The notes below the pieces were generated by a model. It had not been told where the DNA came from, ran no database searches, and saw nothing but the letters and a program-made list of their open reading frames with translations. From CALSMU01 sp965230225 (GTDB lineage Bacteria > Bacteroidota > Bacteroidia > Flavobacteriales_D > Parvicellaceae), in the NCBI GenBank assembly GCA_965230225.1, contig CBDDKM010000003.1, forward strand, positions 372,001-436,000: 64,000 nucleotides of DNA, given 5' to 3'. Made by a program: the position numbers and the translations under genes. Below, piece after piece: positions 52,625 to 61,276 of the stretch (positions are counted from its first letter, which is position 1; each line of letters opens with the position of its first letter).

Positions 52625-53503
52625 ATGAGCGTATTAGTAAATAAAGATTCAAAAGTTATTGTTCAAGGATTTACCGGAGGTGAAGGAACTTTTCACGCTG
52701 GACAAATGATTGAATACGGAACCAATGTTGTTGGTGGAGTTACTCCGGGAAAAGGAGGACAAACTCATTTAGATCGTCCTGTTTTTAATACTGTTGCAGA
52801 AGCAGTGGAGAAAGTAGGAGCTGATGTTTCTATCATTTTTGTGCCACCGGCATTCGCAGGTGATGCTATTATGGAAGCTGCTGAAGCTGGAATTAAAGTG
52901 ATTGTTTGTATTACTGAAGGAATTCCTGTTGCTGACATGGTTAAAGTTAAGTCTTACATTTCTGATAAAGATTGTACGCTTATTGGACCTAACTGTCCAG
53001 GTGTTATGACTGCAGGAGAAGCGAAAGTAGGAATTATGCCAGGTTTCATTTTCAATAAAGGAACCATTGGAATTGTGTCTAAATCAGGTACACTTACTTA
53101 CGAAGCTGTAGATCAAATTACTAAAGTAGGTTTAGGACAAACTACTGCTATTGGAATTGGTGGAGATCCAATTATTGGAACAACTACTAAAGATGCAGTT
53201 AAATTGTTAATGGAAGATTCAGAGACTGAAGGAATCATCATGATCGGTGAGATCGGAGGGAACCTTGAGGCTGAAGCTGGTCAGTGGATCAAAGAAAACG
53301 GAACTAAGCCAGTTGTTGCTTTCATCGCAGGAGAAACTGCACCGAAAGGGCGTACTATGGGACATGCTGGAGCAATTGTAGGTGGTGAATCTGATACTGC
53401 TGCTGCTAAGAAAGCTATCCTTAGAGATTGTGGAGTTCACGTTGTAGATTCTCCAGCTGAATTAGGTAAAAAGATGGCAGAAGTACTTGGAGTAACTGCT
53501 TAA
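52625..53503 (+). CDS. sucD: Succinate-CoA ligase, alpha subunit
   Basis: 292 residues, standard. It has Q-G-F-T-G-G-E-G-T-F-H near the start (CoA-binding domain), G-P-N-C-P-G-V, S-K-S-G-T-L-T-Y-E and the phospho-His motif M-G-H-A-G-A-I-V-G-G near residue 245. TCA-cycle enzyme forming succinate plus ATP or GTP. The beta-subunit gene sucC is not adjacent, so subunits are encoded apart. Confidence 0.96.
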   Translation: MSVLVNKDSKVIVQGFTGGEGTFHAGQMIEYGTNVVGGVTPGKGGQTHLDRPVFNTVAEAVEKVGADVSIIFVPPAFAGDAIMEAAEAGIKVIVCITEGIPVADMVKVKSYISDKDCTLIGPNCPGVMTAGEAKVGIMPGFIFNKGTIGIVSKSGTLTYEAVDQITKVGLGQTTAIGIGGDPIIGTTTKDAVKLLMEDSETEGIIMIGEIGGNLEAEAGQWIKENGTKPVVAFIAGETAPKGRTMGHAGAIVGGESDTAAAKKAILRDCGVHVVDSPAELGKKMAEVLGVTA

Positions 53504-53520
53504 TCAAAATATTTCTTATT

Positions 53521-53555
53521 AAAAATCCCGAAGTTTTGCTTCGGGATTTTTTTTG
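53521..53555. terminator. sucD terminator (also faces the TPR gene)
   Basis: AATCCCGAAG-ttttg-CTTCGGGATT stem with A-run before and T-run after, usable by both convergent genes. Confidence 0.85.
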
Positions 53556-53556
53556 C

Positions 53557-54981
53557 CTATTTCTTTCTATTCAATATTGCTCTCCTGCCCAATATCACAA
53601 GTAAAATAATTCCAATACCACCTAAAATAGGTAGCCAATTCTTACTCTCTTCTTCTGTTGAATTAGTTGCATTTGTGGGAGTGCCTGTTTGTTGTTCCAA
53701 CGACAACGAATCCATTACCGGTTCGTCTGGAAGTACCGAAAATTCAACTTCGTAAATACTATCCAGCCATTGCCTGGTAGAATCGTCAATATTGGAACCC
53801 GTGTGAAATTGATTAATGGTTTCACTATCGTACCACTGTTGCCCTAACCAATACTCTTCTTCTATTTCATCTTTTCTTTTTCGAGCAAAATATTTTGCTA
53901 CCTCGCTACTACTGGGTTCTTGGTAATAGGTAGCTGCAAATGCAGAGTCCGGGTTAATACCGGCTTCAATCCAACTGATTTCATTTTGCCTGATCTCTTC
54001 CACCCATTCGTTAGCTGTTTGAATTTCTAATTTTAGTACAAGTTCCAGGTCGTCGAGAGCGATAACATGTGACCCCCAATGTTCTAGTTCACGAGTTGGA
54101 TGTGGTTCGTAAATTTTTCCTGTAGAGTCTACTCTCACAAGCATCATTTCGTGAGAGGCAAATGAACGCTCTCTGGAGTTGTTAGCTTTCTTTTTGTATG
54201 ACTTTATAGCTTCTTCATCTTTAGACAAGAGTGCAGCTTTTAAATAAGCTCTTGAGGCTAAATGACCAGCTCCAAAATCTACTCCACTGTCTGCCTGGTC
54301 TAGTAAATCGCCTAATGCTTCCAGTAGAATAGGAGAGTTATGATTCGAAAATTTCATCATTCCGGCTACTCCTTTTACAGCTTTGGCTATTTCTTTTTGT
54401 TCAGTAGAACCGTTAGCAATTGCTTGAGGAAAATGGTGCTTTTCCAGGTAATGGAAATAATTGTCAGTGGCTGATCCAATAGGGGTAATTATTTTCCCTG
54501 TTGAATCCTTCTTTTCCAGTACGTACTCCACCAGATATTGCTGGTATACCTCTCTTCCGAAATGAGCTTCCGGGTTAATTTCTATCGCTTTTTTGATATA
54601 CACCAGCCCTTCCTCAAATTGTCCGGCATGAATGTAGCAAGTTCCGAGGTTGGCATAAGTAGTGTACAATCCAGGAGAGATTGCTTCTTTTTGGAGCATT
54701 ATTTCCACTCCCTTAGCAGGATCTCCTATTTTGTTATAGGCCCAGGCTAGGTCATCATAATAGTTTAAGCTATCCGGAAATAGTTTGATCTTCTCTTCTC
54801 GATCTTTTACTCTCCAGTAATAGAACTCCTCAGAGTGTTGTAGAAATTTACCGGTGATTACTTCGTGTACAGATGGAAACAATTGGCGTTCCATGGCTAA
54901 CGTGTCCGAATCCCATCCACAAGGAAAAACAGCGAAAAAGTTAATCCACACCAATAGGGTAAGTCCTAATTTTCTTATCAT
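53557..54981 (-). CDS. TPR-containing exported or membrane-anchored protein
   Basis: 474 residues. N-terminal hydrophobic signal, TPR-like helices (~75-150; L-A-W-A-Y-N-K-I-G-D-P-A-K-G and A-N-L-G-T-C-Y-I-H-A-G-Q-F-E-E-G), and a C-terminal membrane helix (I-L-G-G-I-G-I-I-L-L-V-I-L-G) with a basic tail. The middle is acidic and charged. Function not recognised; likely envelope-facing scaffold. Confidence 0.75.
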   Translation of the reverse strand: MIRKLGLTLLVWINFFAVFPCGWDSDTLAMERQLFPSVHEVITGKFLQHSEEFYYWRVKDREEKIKLFPDSLNYYDDLAWAYNKIGDPAKGVEIMLQKEAISPGLYTTYANLGTCYIHAGQFEEGLVYIKKAIEINPEAHFGREVYQQYLVEYVLEKKDSTGKIITPIGSATDNYFHYLEKHHFPQAIANGSTEQKEIAKAVKGVAGMMKFSNHNSPILLEALGDLLDQADSGVDFGAGHLASRAYLKAALLSKDEEAIKSYKKKANNSRERSFASHEMMLVRVDSTGKIYEPHPTRELEHWGSHVIALDDLELVLKLEIQTANEWVEEIRQNEISWIEAGINPDSAFAATYYQEPSSSEVAKYFARKRKDEIEEEYWLGQQWYDSETINQFHTGSNIDDSTRQWLDSIYEVEFSVLPDEPVMDSLSLEQQTGTPTNATNSTEEESKNWLPILGGIGIILLVILGRRAILNRKK

Positions 54982-55032
54982 AGCTACTGATTTTATTAGA
55001 GGCTAATGATAAATATAATAAATGGTACAAAC

Positions 55033-55911
55033 TTATTTGGCTTCTACAGTGTATCCTTTACCCCTCAGTAATTGAATTACACCTTGATCTCCCGGAAGGT
55101 GAGCCGCTCCAATAGCAATAAATGTACTTCCTTTGGTAAGGTATTGGATACTTCGATTTGCCATTTTTTGATTCCTATCGATTAGGAATGTTTCATTAAA
55201 AATTTTTGAAACTTCTGGATCATCTTCAGATTCAGTAGAAATCTCTAATAGTTTATCAAGGTCTTCTTTTACATAATATTCTACCAGATCATCCATTGAT
55301 GTTTCTGTGGTGTCTAATGTCATTCCTTTTTTTACCGCTTCCACTAATCCTTCAGCTTGTTTGTGATATGGAATGGAAGAAAATGCATCTACTTGCTCTT
55401 CCATGGTTTCTAGACCGATAGTTACTTTGTCTTGTTTTTTTGCTTTGTTAAAAAAGTAGATGTCCAAAGCTTCTTTTTGTTCTGTTCCTAAGTCCTTCGC
55501 AGTAACCAATTGAGTGGTAAATAAAGGTTGCATCTTGTTAAACAGAAATAGCGGTTGTTTTAAAGAATCTCTAAAATAATCTTCCACTAGTATGTATTCG
55601 TCTTTTGAAAGCAAAGTCTTTAAGGAATGGGTAGAATCCATCACCAGTTTCTTTTGCAGTTCAAGAGGGTTAATACTATCCATGTTTAACTCCATGGCAT
55701 ATATTTCAGCTTCGTTAAAAGCTTTCATAACCCCATCTTTAAAATTAAAGATTCTTTGATCCTGAACATGCATTGTTCCGTATAGGTAAGAAGGCTTCTC
55801 TAATCCATTACCGGAAATTTTCCAGAATAAGCTTTGGTATTCTTCTTGTCCAAATGCCCAGGCATTGGCAATCAGTAATAGGGTGGTTATAATGAATTTA
55901 TTCATCATCAA
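55033..55911 (-). CDS. TraB/GumN-family protein
   Basis: 292 residues with a signal peptide (cut after N-A-W-A-F-G). The first TraB motif is Y-L-Y-G-T-M-H-V (~residue 43) and the second is F-I-A-I-G-A-A-H-L-P-G-D-Q-G-V near the C-terminus (~270). The family is proposed to contain metalloproteases related to Tiki; bacterial substrates are mostly unknown. There are three Met codons at the start; the ATG at 55911 is arbitrary among them. Confidence 0.88.
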   Translation of the reverse strand: MMMNKFIITTLLLIANAWAFGQEEYQSLFWKISGNGLEKPSYLYGTMHVQDQRIFNFKDGVMKAFNEAEIYAMELNMDSINPLELQKKLVMDSTHSLKTLLSKDEYILVEDYFRDSLKQPLFLFNKMQPLFTTQLVTAKDLGTEQKEALDIYFFNKAKKQDKVTIGLETMEEQVDAFSSIPYHKQAEGLVEAVKKGMTLDTTETSMDDLVEYYVKEDLDKLLEISTESEDDPEVSKIFNETFLIDRNQKMANRSIQYLTKGSTFIAIGAAHLPGDQGVIQLLRGKGYTVEAK

Positions 55912-55973
55912 TTTTTAGATGAGTACAGATCAAAAATAAAACCAAACGAAAAACCATGACAAAATGTACTGTT

Positions 55974-58040
55974 CTAGTTCTTAATTACCTTATAGGTTTG
56001 GGTGTTTTGATTGTTGGAAATTGAAATGAAATAGATTCCTGATGGTAAGTTATCTACCGCTGCATAGTCGGAAGAATGGAAAGTTAATCTTTGTAACGAA
56101 GTAAACTCTTTATTAAAAAGGTTTTTTCCTGAAATATCAGCAATATTAATGGTTGTAGCCATATTGTTTAGACCATGAACCTCAACATAGAAATCGGTAG
56201 AGTAGGGATTGGGAAAAACTTTTCCATTCCAATTATGATTTGTTTGATCGTCGGACAAAAAGGAACAGTCAAAAGCAGTTCCTGGTAGATTATTGTCAAT
56301 CCATGTCATTCGGTCTTCGATCCATGTTTTTAAATAGTCAATTTCATTGCTATAGTTGTTTCCAACATAATTATTGGGCCAAACATAGCTGCTAAGTATA
56401 TCCCATCGATCAAAGTTTCTAGCTGAAGCATCAGAGATTAAAGAGCTTATGCTATCTATAACAGCATGAATAGAGTCTGTATGGAAAGGCCCCTCTCTTA
56501 ACTCGTCCCACCGACAGTTCAGCCTGTTTTTAAATTCCGAGTCGGTTAGCATTTTGTCCCACCAGAATGGAAGCTGCCATGAATCGTTAGGGCAGGTAGA
56601 ATTGAAATCTTTTGCCCAACCGTAGGTTAATTCACCATCGCAATAATCTGCGTTTCCGAATGCAAGATTATAGTCCCATGGCGGCCCGATGTAAAGTTTC
56701 CCACCTTTACTGTCTTTATCTTTGTACATGTATGTACTAATTCTATACCCATCAACATTTCTAGTTGCTTCAGACAGCAGAAAATAATCTACAAATGAGT
56801 TAATATCTGCGTAATTAGTGTATCCTAAAACAGGGTCAAGATAATCGGTGCCGTCTAAAGCATCCTCGAAAGAGGTAATGTATGATTCAATATAGCTTTT
56901 TTGAGCTGGCAGAATATCATCAGGTTTTGGATAATGATATAGAATTTCTATGTCCTGAGGATTAGAAGAAATAGTTGGATAGGGAGAGGTCCAGGAATCG
57001 TTGTTACTTCCTGTTGATTTATCAATTTTAAGAATATATCCTCCTGTAAGTGAATCACCAGCCAAATCGTCAAAGTCCAATTTGGCAATATCTACACGAC
57101 CATTATCTCTTTTGATCTTCTCCAGAAACAAGTATACACCCTTGTATTCGTTGTTAATGATTACCTCACATAACTGTGTTCTGGGAGCATAGTAGTACAT
57201 TTTTCTTCCAAGGTAGTATGTAAGATAGTTTCTTAGCAATGACTTGTCGCTGTAAGGGGCATGCAACACCCAATCGTTTTCGGAAGGCATTCCGAATAGT
57301 GGAACATTGTTGTTGTTTCCACTTCCATCTCTCGTTTCTAGTCCGTATCCTTTTTTAGGGAACATGGCAGATGAAGAACCTCTAAGTTCTATCCCTATTT
57401 CACCGCTGTATTCATTTGCAGTATCAGTTAGGTGATTGTATACACCATGACCATTAAAAATGATGTCCATATTGGCGGTAATTTTGGGCTCGTCTATAAT
57501 GCTTTGTCCATTGGTGTTAATGAAAACCAATGGGAGAATACTGGAGTCGGGCAAATTAAATGCCTGACTTACATCCAGGTTAAATTGATAGTTTCCGCTA
57601 GATCCTGCGTCATAACCATCTATTACAAAATAGTAGGTGGTATTGGGTTGTAATGCCAAAGCATCAATTCTTGAGTTGTAAGAGGCCGAATAGGCAGGTG
57701 ATTGGCATCCATCTTCCTGACAACCAATTGGAGCGGAGAAACAGTTGTTTTCGTAAACATATAGTTGGCAATCGTAATCGGTAATTGCTTCACATAAAGA
57801 GGCATCCACATATTCAACAGAGTTTCCTGTGGTGTAAGAATATACGTGCTCTGGAGCTCCTCCCTGATTACCTACATCGGGGCAGGATTCAAAGAGGTCA
57901 TCAATGGCTCCTGTGGTATTTCCAACCCCTACAAAAGGAACAGATGGTATAGTGGTTGCTGTGAAGCAATCTTCACCTCCAGCTTGAGAAAAAAATGTGA
58001 TTGAATAAAGCAGAAAAGATAGTAAGGTCAGTAATCTCAT
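55974..58040 (-). CDS. CotH-kinase-like secreted protein with T9SS type A tail
   Basis: 688 residues. Signal peptide, then an N-terminal carbohydrate-binding-like region (~20-160, Y-Y-F-V-I-D-G-Y-D-A-G). The CotH kinase domain (~180-560) has Y-S-D-K-S-L-L-R-N, G-V-Y-L-F-L-E-K-I-K, G-G-Y-I-L-K-I-D-K and P-W-D-Y-N-L-A-F-G-N. The tail starts V-F-P-N-P, a type A CTD. CotH proteins phosphorylate spore-coat proteins in Bacillus; secreted Bacteroidota forms have unknown targets. ATG 58040 starts the signal peptide. Confidence 0.9.
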   Translation of the reverse strand: MRLLTLLSFLLYSITFFSQAGGEDCFTATTIPSVPFVGVGNTTGAIDDLFESCPDVGNQGGAPEHVYSYTTGNSVEYVDASLCEAITDYDCQLYVYENNCFSAPIGCQEDGCQSPAYSASYNSRIDALALQPNTTYYFVIDGYDAGSSGNYQFNLDVSQAFNLPDSSILPLVFINTNGQSIIDEPKITANMDIIFNGHGVYNHLTDTANEYSGEIGIELRGSSSAMFPKKGYGLETRDGSGNNNNVPLFGMPSENDWVLHAPYSDKSLLRNYLTYYLGRKMYYYAPRTQLCEVIINNEYKGVYLFLEKIKRDNGRVDIAKLDFDDLAGDSLTGGYILKIDKSTGSNNDSWTSPYPTISSNPQDIEILYHYPKPDDILPAQKSYIESYITSFEDALDGTDYLDPVLGYTNYADINSFVDYFLLSEATRNVDGYRISTYMYKDKDSKGGKLYIGPPWDYNLAFGNADYCDGELTYGWAKDFNSTCPNDSWQLPFWWDKMLTDSEFKNRLNCRWDELREGPFHTDSIHAVIDSISSLISDASARNFDRWDILSSYVWPNNYVGNNYSNEIDYLKTWIEDRMTWIDNNLPGTAFDCSFLSDDQTNHNWNGKVFPNPYSTDFYVEVHGLNNMATTINIADISGKNLFNKEFTSLQRLTFHSSDYAAVDNLPSGIYFISISNNQNTQTYKVIKN

Positions 58041-58102
58041 TGGTGTAATTTCCAACAAGATAGCAATTCTCCAGCTAATGTGAATTTAATGTTAAGAAAT
58101 GG

Positions 58103-58474
58103 CTATTTAGGGTTGATAACCATTACTTTAAACCTAATCTTTTCAGGAGAATTTTTAGCGTTTGATTGAATTTCCAGAATTCTGTTTTGCCATTCGTATT
58201 TGTTATGAGTATCAAACGTAACGTGTATAGTTCCCTTTCCTCCAGGGGGAACAGGTTTTTTTGGGTAGGTAAATTTGGTACAGGAACAAGATACTTTTAT
58301 GTCGTTGATCAATAATGGTTGATCACCGGAATTTGTAAAAGTGTAATCGTGTTCCAAAAGAACTCCTTCTTTGGTATCGGGGAATTTATGCACTTTGTGA
58401 TCGAAATCGATTTTAGCTTGTGCCAGTAAACTCCCCGATATCAGTAATAATATTGTAATTAGAGAAATTCTCAT
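58103..58474 (-). CDS. DUF1573 protein, copy 1
   Basis: 123 residues with a signal peptide (L-I-S-G-S-L-L-A-Q). The family centre is I-K-V-S-C-S-C-T-K-F-T-Y-P, then P-V-P-P-G-G-K-G-T-I. It is one of three DUF1573 genes in a row. The CSCT cysteine pair replaces the C-G-C-T of its neighbours. Periplasmic or secreted Ig-like protein; function unknown. Confidence 0.9.
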   Translation of the reverse strand: MRISLITILLLISGSLLAQAKIDFDHKVHKFPDTKEGVLLEHDYTFTNSGDQPLLINDIKVSCSCTKFTYPKKPVPPGGKGTIHVTFDTHNKYEWQNRILEIQSNAKNSPEKIRFKVMVINPK

Positions 58475-58487
58475 AGAGTAAAAATAA

Positions 58488-58934
58488 CTATTTTACTACA
58501 GGTCCTTCCGATTTTTCTACTGTCGCAGTAGCAGGTTGTGGTTTTACTTCTCCTTTGATTCTAAGTACAACAGGTTCTTTTGTGGCATTAGATGAAATAA
58601 ATACAGATTTGTTAATCATCCCTACTTTAGTAGTCTTGTATTCCACTTTTATTTTTCCTGTTTTACCAGGAGCAATTGGTTCTCTTGGCCATTCTGGTAC
58701 TGTACATCCACAAGATCCTTTTGCCTGAGAAATGGTAAGAGGTGAGGAGCCCGTATTGGTAAAAGTAAAGTAGCAAGTGTTGTCCTTAGAAGCATATTCC
58801 AACACTCCATAATCATAAGTCATTTTATCGAATGTAATTTCAGCTCCGTTTACTGGTACTGTTTCCTGTGCTGTTCCGGTGAGGCTTATAAATAACATGA
58901 ATAAGGCACTCCATAAAGTAATTGTTTTTTTCAT
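58488..58934 (-). CDS. DUF1573 protein, copy 2
   Basis: 148 residues with signal peptide (S-L-T-G-T-A-Q). Contains F-T-N-T-G-S-S-P-L-T-I, G-S-C-G-C-T-V-P-E-W-P, P-I-A-P-G-K-T-G-K-I-K-V and a C-terminal V-V-K tail after a proline-rich linker. About half of the residues match copy 3 by eye. Likely co-transcribed with copy 1 (13-base gap). Confidence 0.92.
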   Translation of the reverse strand: MKKTITLWSALFMLFISLTGTAQETVPVNGAEITFDKMTYDYGVLEYASKDNTCYFTFTNTGSSPLTISQAKGSCGCTVPEWPREPIAPGKTGKIKVEYKTTKVGMINKSVFISSNATKEPVVLRIKGEVKPQPATATVEKSEGPVVK

Positions 58935-59053
58935 TGCGATTAATTTTACTTTAAGATAGGGGGATTTAAGCTCAACTACTAAGACTTTAACAAAGCTTTA
59001 ACTAAAGAGTGTTTAGATGTTAATTAGTTGTTAACGAGTCGTTTATGTGAAAT

Positions 59054-59084
59054 AAAAAAGGCCCATCTAATTGATGAGCCTTTT
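59054..59084 (-). terminator. Terminator after DUF1573 copy 3
   Basis: AAAAGGCTCATCAA / ATGGGCCTTTT hairpin on the minus strand with a T-run; it separates copy 3 from copies 2 and 1. Confidence 0.8.
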
Positions 59085-59102
59085 CTGTAGTTATTTTATA
59101 GA

Positions 59103-59558
59103 TTAAGGGTTAACTGGTCCTTCAGCTGGCTTAACCGGAGTTGCACTAGCATCTGGAGCTTTAACTTCTCCTTTAATTCTAATAATCTTAGTTGGAGCGT
59201 TTACAGCATTAGACTGGATAGTCACAGATCTGTTAATAGCACCAATTCTCTTTGTATCGTATTTTACTTTGATAGCAGAAGAGGCACCTGGAGCAATTGG
59301 TTCTCTTGGCCAAGATGGAACTGTACATCCACAGGATCCTCTAGCGTTAGAAATTACTAATGGTTCGGTTCCAGTGTTTGTAAATACAAACTCACATTCC
59401 CCGTTGTCGTGTTGCTGGATCACTCCGTAGTTGTGAAGCTCACTCTCAAAAGAGATTTCAGGTCCACCAACTTTAGCAGGAGTTCCATCCTGAGCTTGTA
59501 CATTGAAAGCTAAAACAGCCATCAACATAAAACCGAATGTAAAAATTGCTCTTTTCAT
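59103..59558 (-). CDS. DUF1573 protein, copy 3
   Basis: 151 residues with signal peptide (A-F-N-V-Q-A-Q). Same plan as copy 2: F-T-N-T-G-T-E-P-L-V-I, G-S-C-G-C-T-V-P-S-W-P, P-I-A-P-G-A-S-S-A-I, then a charged linker ending P-V-N-P. Clearly a tandem paralogue of copy 2, with its own terminator. Confidence 0.92.
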   Translation of the reverse strand: MKRAIFTFGFMLMAVLAFNVQAQDGTPAKVGGPEISFESELHNYGVIQQHDNGECEFVFTNTGTEPLVISNARGSCGCTVPSWPREPIAPGASSAIKVKYDTKRIGAINRSVTIQSNAVNAPTKIIRIKGEVKAPDASATPVKPAEGPVNP

Positions 59559-59672
59559 AATTTAATTATTGTTGATTTTGATTTTTTAAATTTACTTAAA
59601 CAAATATAGTAATGATTATTTTCTTGGTTTGATCTTTAACAAATCATTAACAGCTATTCAATTCTTGTGCCA

Positions 59673-61178
59673 TTAATGAACTTTATCCATCTTCTCCTTT
59701 TCTTCTAATTCACTGTTATCGTTAAACTCTAGTTCTACTTCAGCTATTCTTTCGAGCATTCCAGCCATGTTTTTAGCATCTAGTCTTTTGGCAATAATAG
59801 TCTTGTCCTTATCTAATAAATAGATTTGGGGAGTTGAGAAAATGTCATAAGTCTTTCTGAAATTCAAACTTTTTAAATCAGTAACCCTCATTTCGTAAAT
59901 GTATTTTTTGGGGTTATCGTTAGCTTCCGGGAAATCTGAAATGTTGATCCAGTCCAGCTTATTTTCTTTAATGAATTCTTTCCATTTATCATTTTCCAGA
60001 CTAGTTCCAACGGCTACAAATTCAATGTCTACACCTTTCTCTTTTAACTCATGGTAAAGTTTGATTAGGTGAGGCATTTCCTTTTTACAGTGTCCGCAAT
60101 CGTCAGCCCAGAAGATTAGCGCAGTGTACTCATTTTTTACCTGGGTATAAAAATCAAACCATTTCTTTTCGCTGGTATCTGCCAAAACTATTCTAGGGGC
60201 AGGTTTTCCAACCAATAATGGCTCTAGTGCAGATGCACGATCACATAATTCTTCTAATTTACTTTCCTTTAACCAAAAAGCTTTGCTGTTGTCAGGTGGG
60301 CAGTAATAGGTTTGTGCCATACAAACAAAAACAGCATCCATTCCCATAATTTTTGAAGTTTCGTAGTTGTAAGTAATGTAGTGAACTACGTATTTAAACA
60401 TTTCCGAACCTTCTTCAATTTTGCTGATCAGAGCGTGTGAATGTTCACAAATCGTATCAGGATGTTGCATCAATACTCTTTGAAAGTAAAAATCTAGCTT
60501 ATTATGGAATACTTGTGAGTGAACCAATCTTTTATCGGAAACATCAATATTATCCCAATAGTGGGTTCTGTAATATTGATACTTCAAGGTATCATTTTTT
60601 GCAATCTCATCAGGAATTACCGGGTCGATCGACATGTTTATAAGCTTACTAACAAATTTGTCAGGATTGTTTTTTACCAGATTTTTCTGGTAAGCCATCA
60701 CCTCTTCATCTATAGCATTTATTTTTTTGTTGATTTCTTCTATTTTGTCCTTGTCCTTTACTTTATCCAGTTTATTTCTTTCTGCAATTAGTTTTTGTGA
60801 GTCTGGCCTCTTTTTGCTTATAAAGTCAATGAATCCGAAATAAACCTTATTTTCCTCAGACTTCTTTACTTTCATGTTTCCAATGAAATCGTCGATATGA
60901 GTTTCAATTTCAATGTTTTTCTCAGCAACAATTACTTCGAAGTATTTTGGTCCCGGACATATAACTGCATAAGTTCCTCCAGGGTATTCATCTTTTTTAA
61001 ATATGGCAACTCCGTTTTTTGCCTCTGTAGTGTCTGCATAGTATAAGCGATCTCCTAAATATCTCGCAAGGAAAACTGTAGAGTCTTCCATTCCGTTGAT
61101 TTTAAATTTTAGAGTGCTTTGTGCATACGAACTTAGGGTGGTGGCTATAATTACAGCTGCTAATACAAATCTCTTCAT
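59673..61178 (-). CDS. Thioredoxin-like protein with DUF5106/DUF4369-type N-terminus
   Basis: 501 residues. Signal peptide (cut near L-S-S-Y-A-Q), a DUF4369-like beta domain (~20-110), a helical DUF5106-like middle (~120-320) and a C-terminal thioredoxin fold (~330-480) with F-W-A-D-D-C-G-H-C-K-K-E-M-P and cis-Pro S-T-P-Q-I-Y. It is probably a periplasmic thiol-disulfide oxidoreductase of the ResA/TlpA type. A charged tail E-L-E-E-K-E-K-M-D-K-V-H ends it. Confidence 0.9.
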   Translation of the reverse strand: MKRFVLAAVIIATTLSSYAQSTLKFKINGMEDSTVFLARYLGDRLYYADTTEAKNGVAIFKKDEYPGGTYAVICPGPKYFEVIVAEKNIEIETHIDDFIGNMKVKKSEENKVYFGFIDFISKKRPDSQKLIAERNKLDKVKDKDKIEEINKKINAIDEEVMAYQKNLVKNNPDKFVSKLINMSIDPVIPDEIAKNDTLKYQYYRTHYWDNIDVSDKRLVHSQVFHNKLDFYFQRVLMQHPDTICEHSHALISKIEEGSEMFKYVVHYITYNYETSKIMGMDAVFVCMAQTYYCPPDNSKAFWLKESKLEELCDRASALEPLLVGKPAPRIVLADTSEKKWFDFYTQVKNEYTALIFWADDCGHCKKEMPHLIKLYHELKEKGVDIEFVAVGTSLENDKWKEFIKENKLDWINISDFPEANDNPKKYIYEMRVTDLKSLNFRKTYDIFSTPQIYLLDKDKTIIAKRLDAKNMAGMLERIAEVELEFNDNSELEEKEKMDKVH

Positions 61179-61182
61179 TCTC

Positions 61183-61214
61183 CAAATATATATAGTTTCA
61201 CTAAGGTATTACAA
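61183..61214 (-). promoter_or_regulatory. Promoter of the thioredoxin-like gene
   Basis: On the minus strand: TTG (61214-61212), a 21-base spacer, TATATTTG (61190-61183). The -7 box ends four bases before the ATG at 61178, so the transcript could be leaderless. Confidence 0.5.
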
Positions 61215-61276
61215 ATGACGCACCAAATTGGCATTGGCTGCTTTCTCAATTTTATTTTAACAAAAAATTAAGAAAT

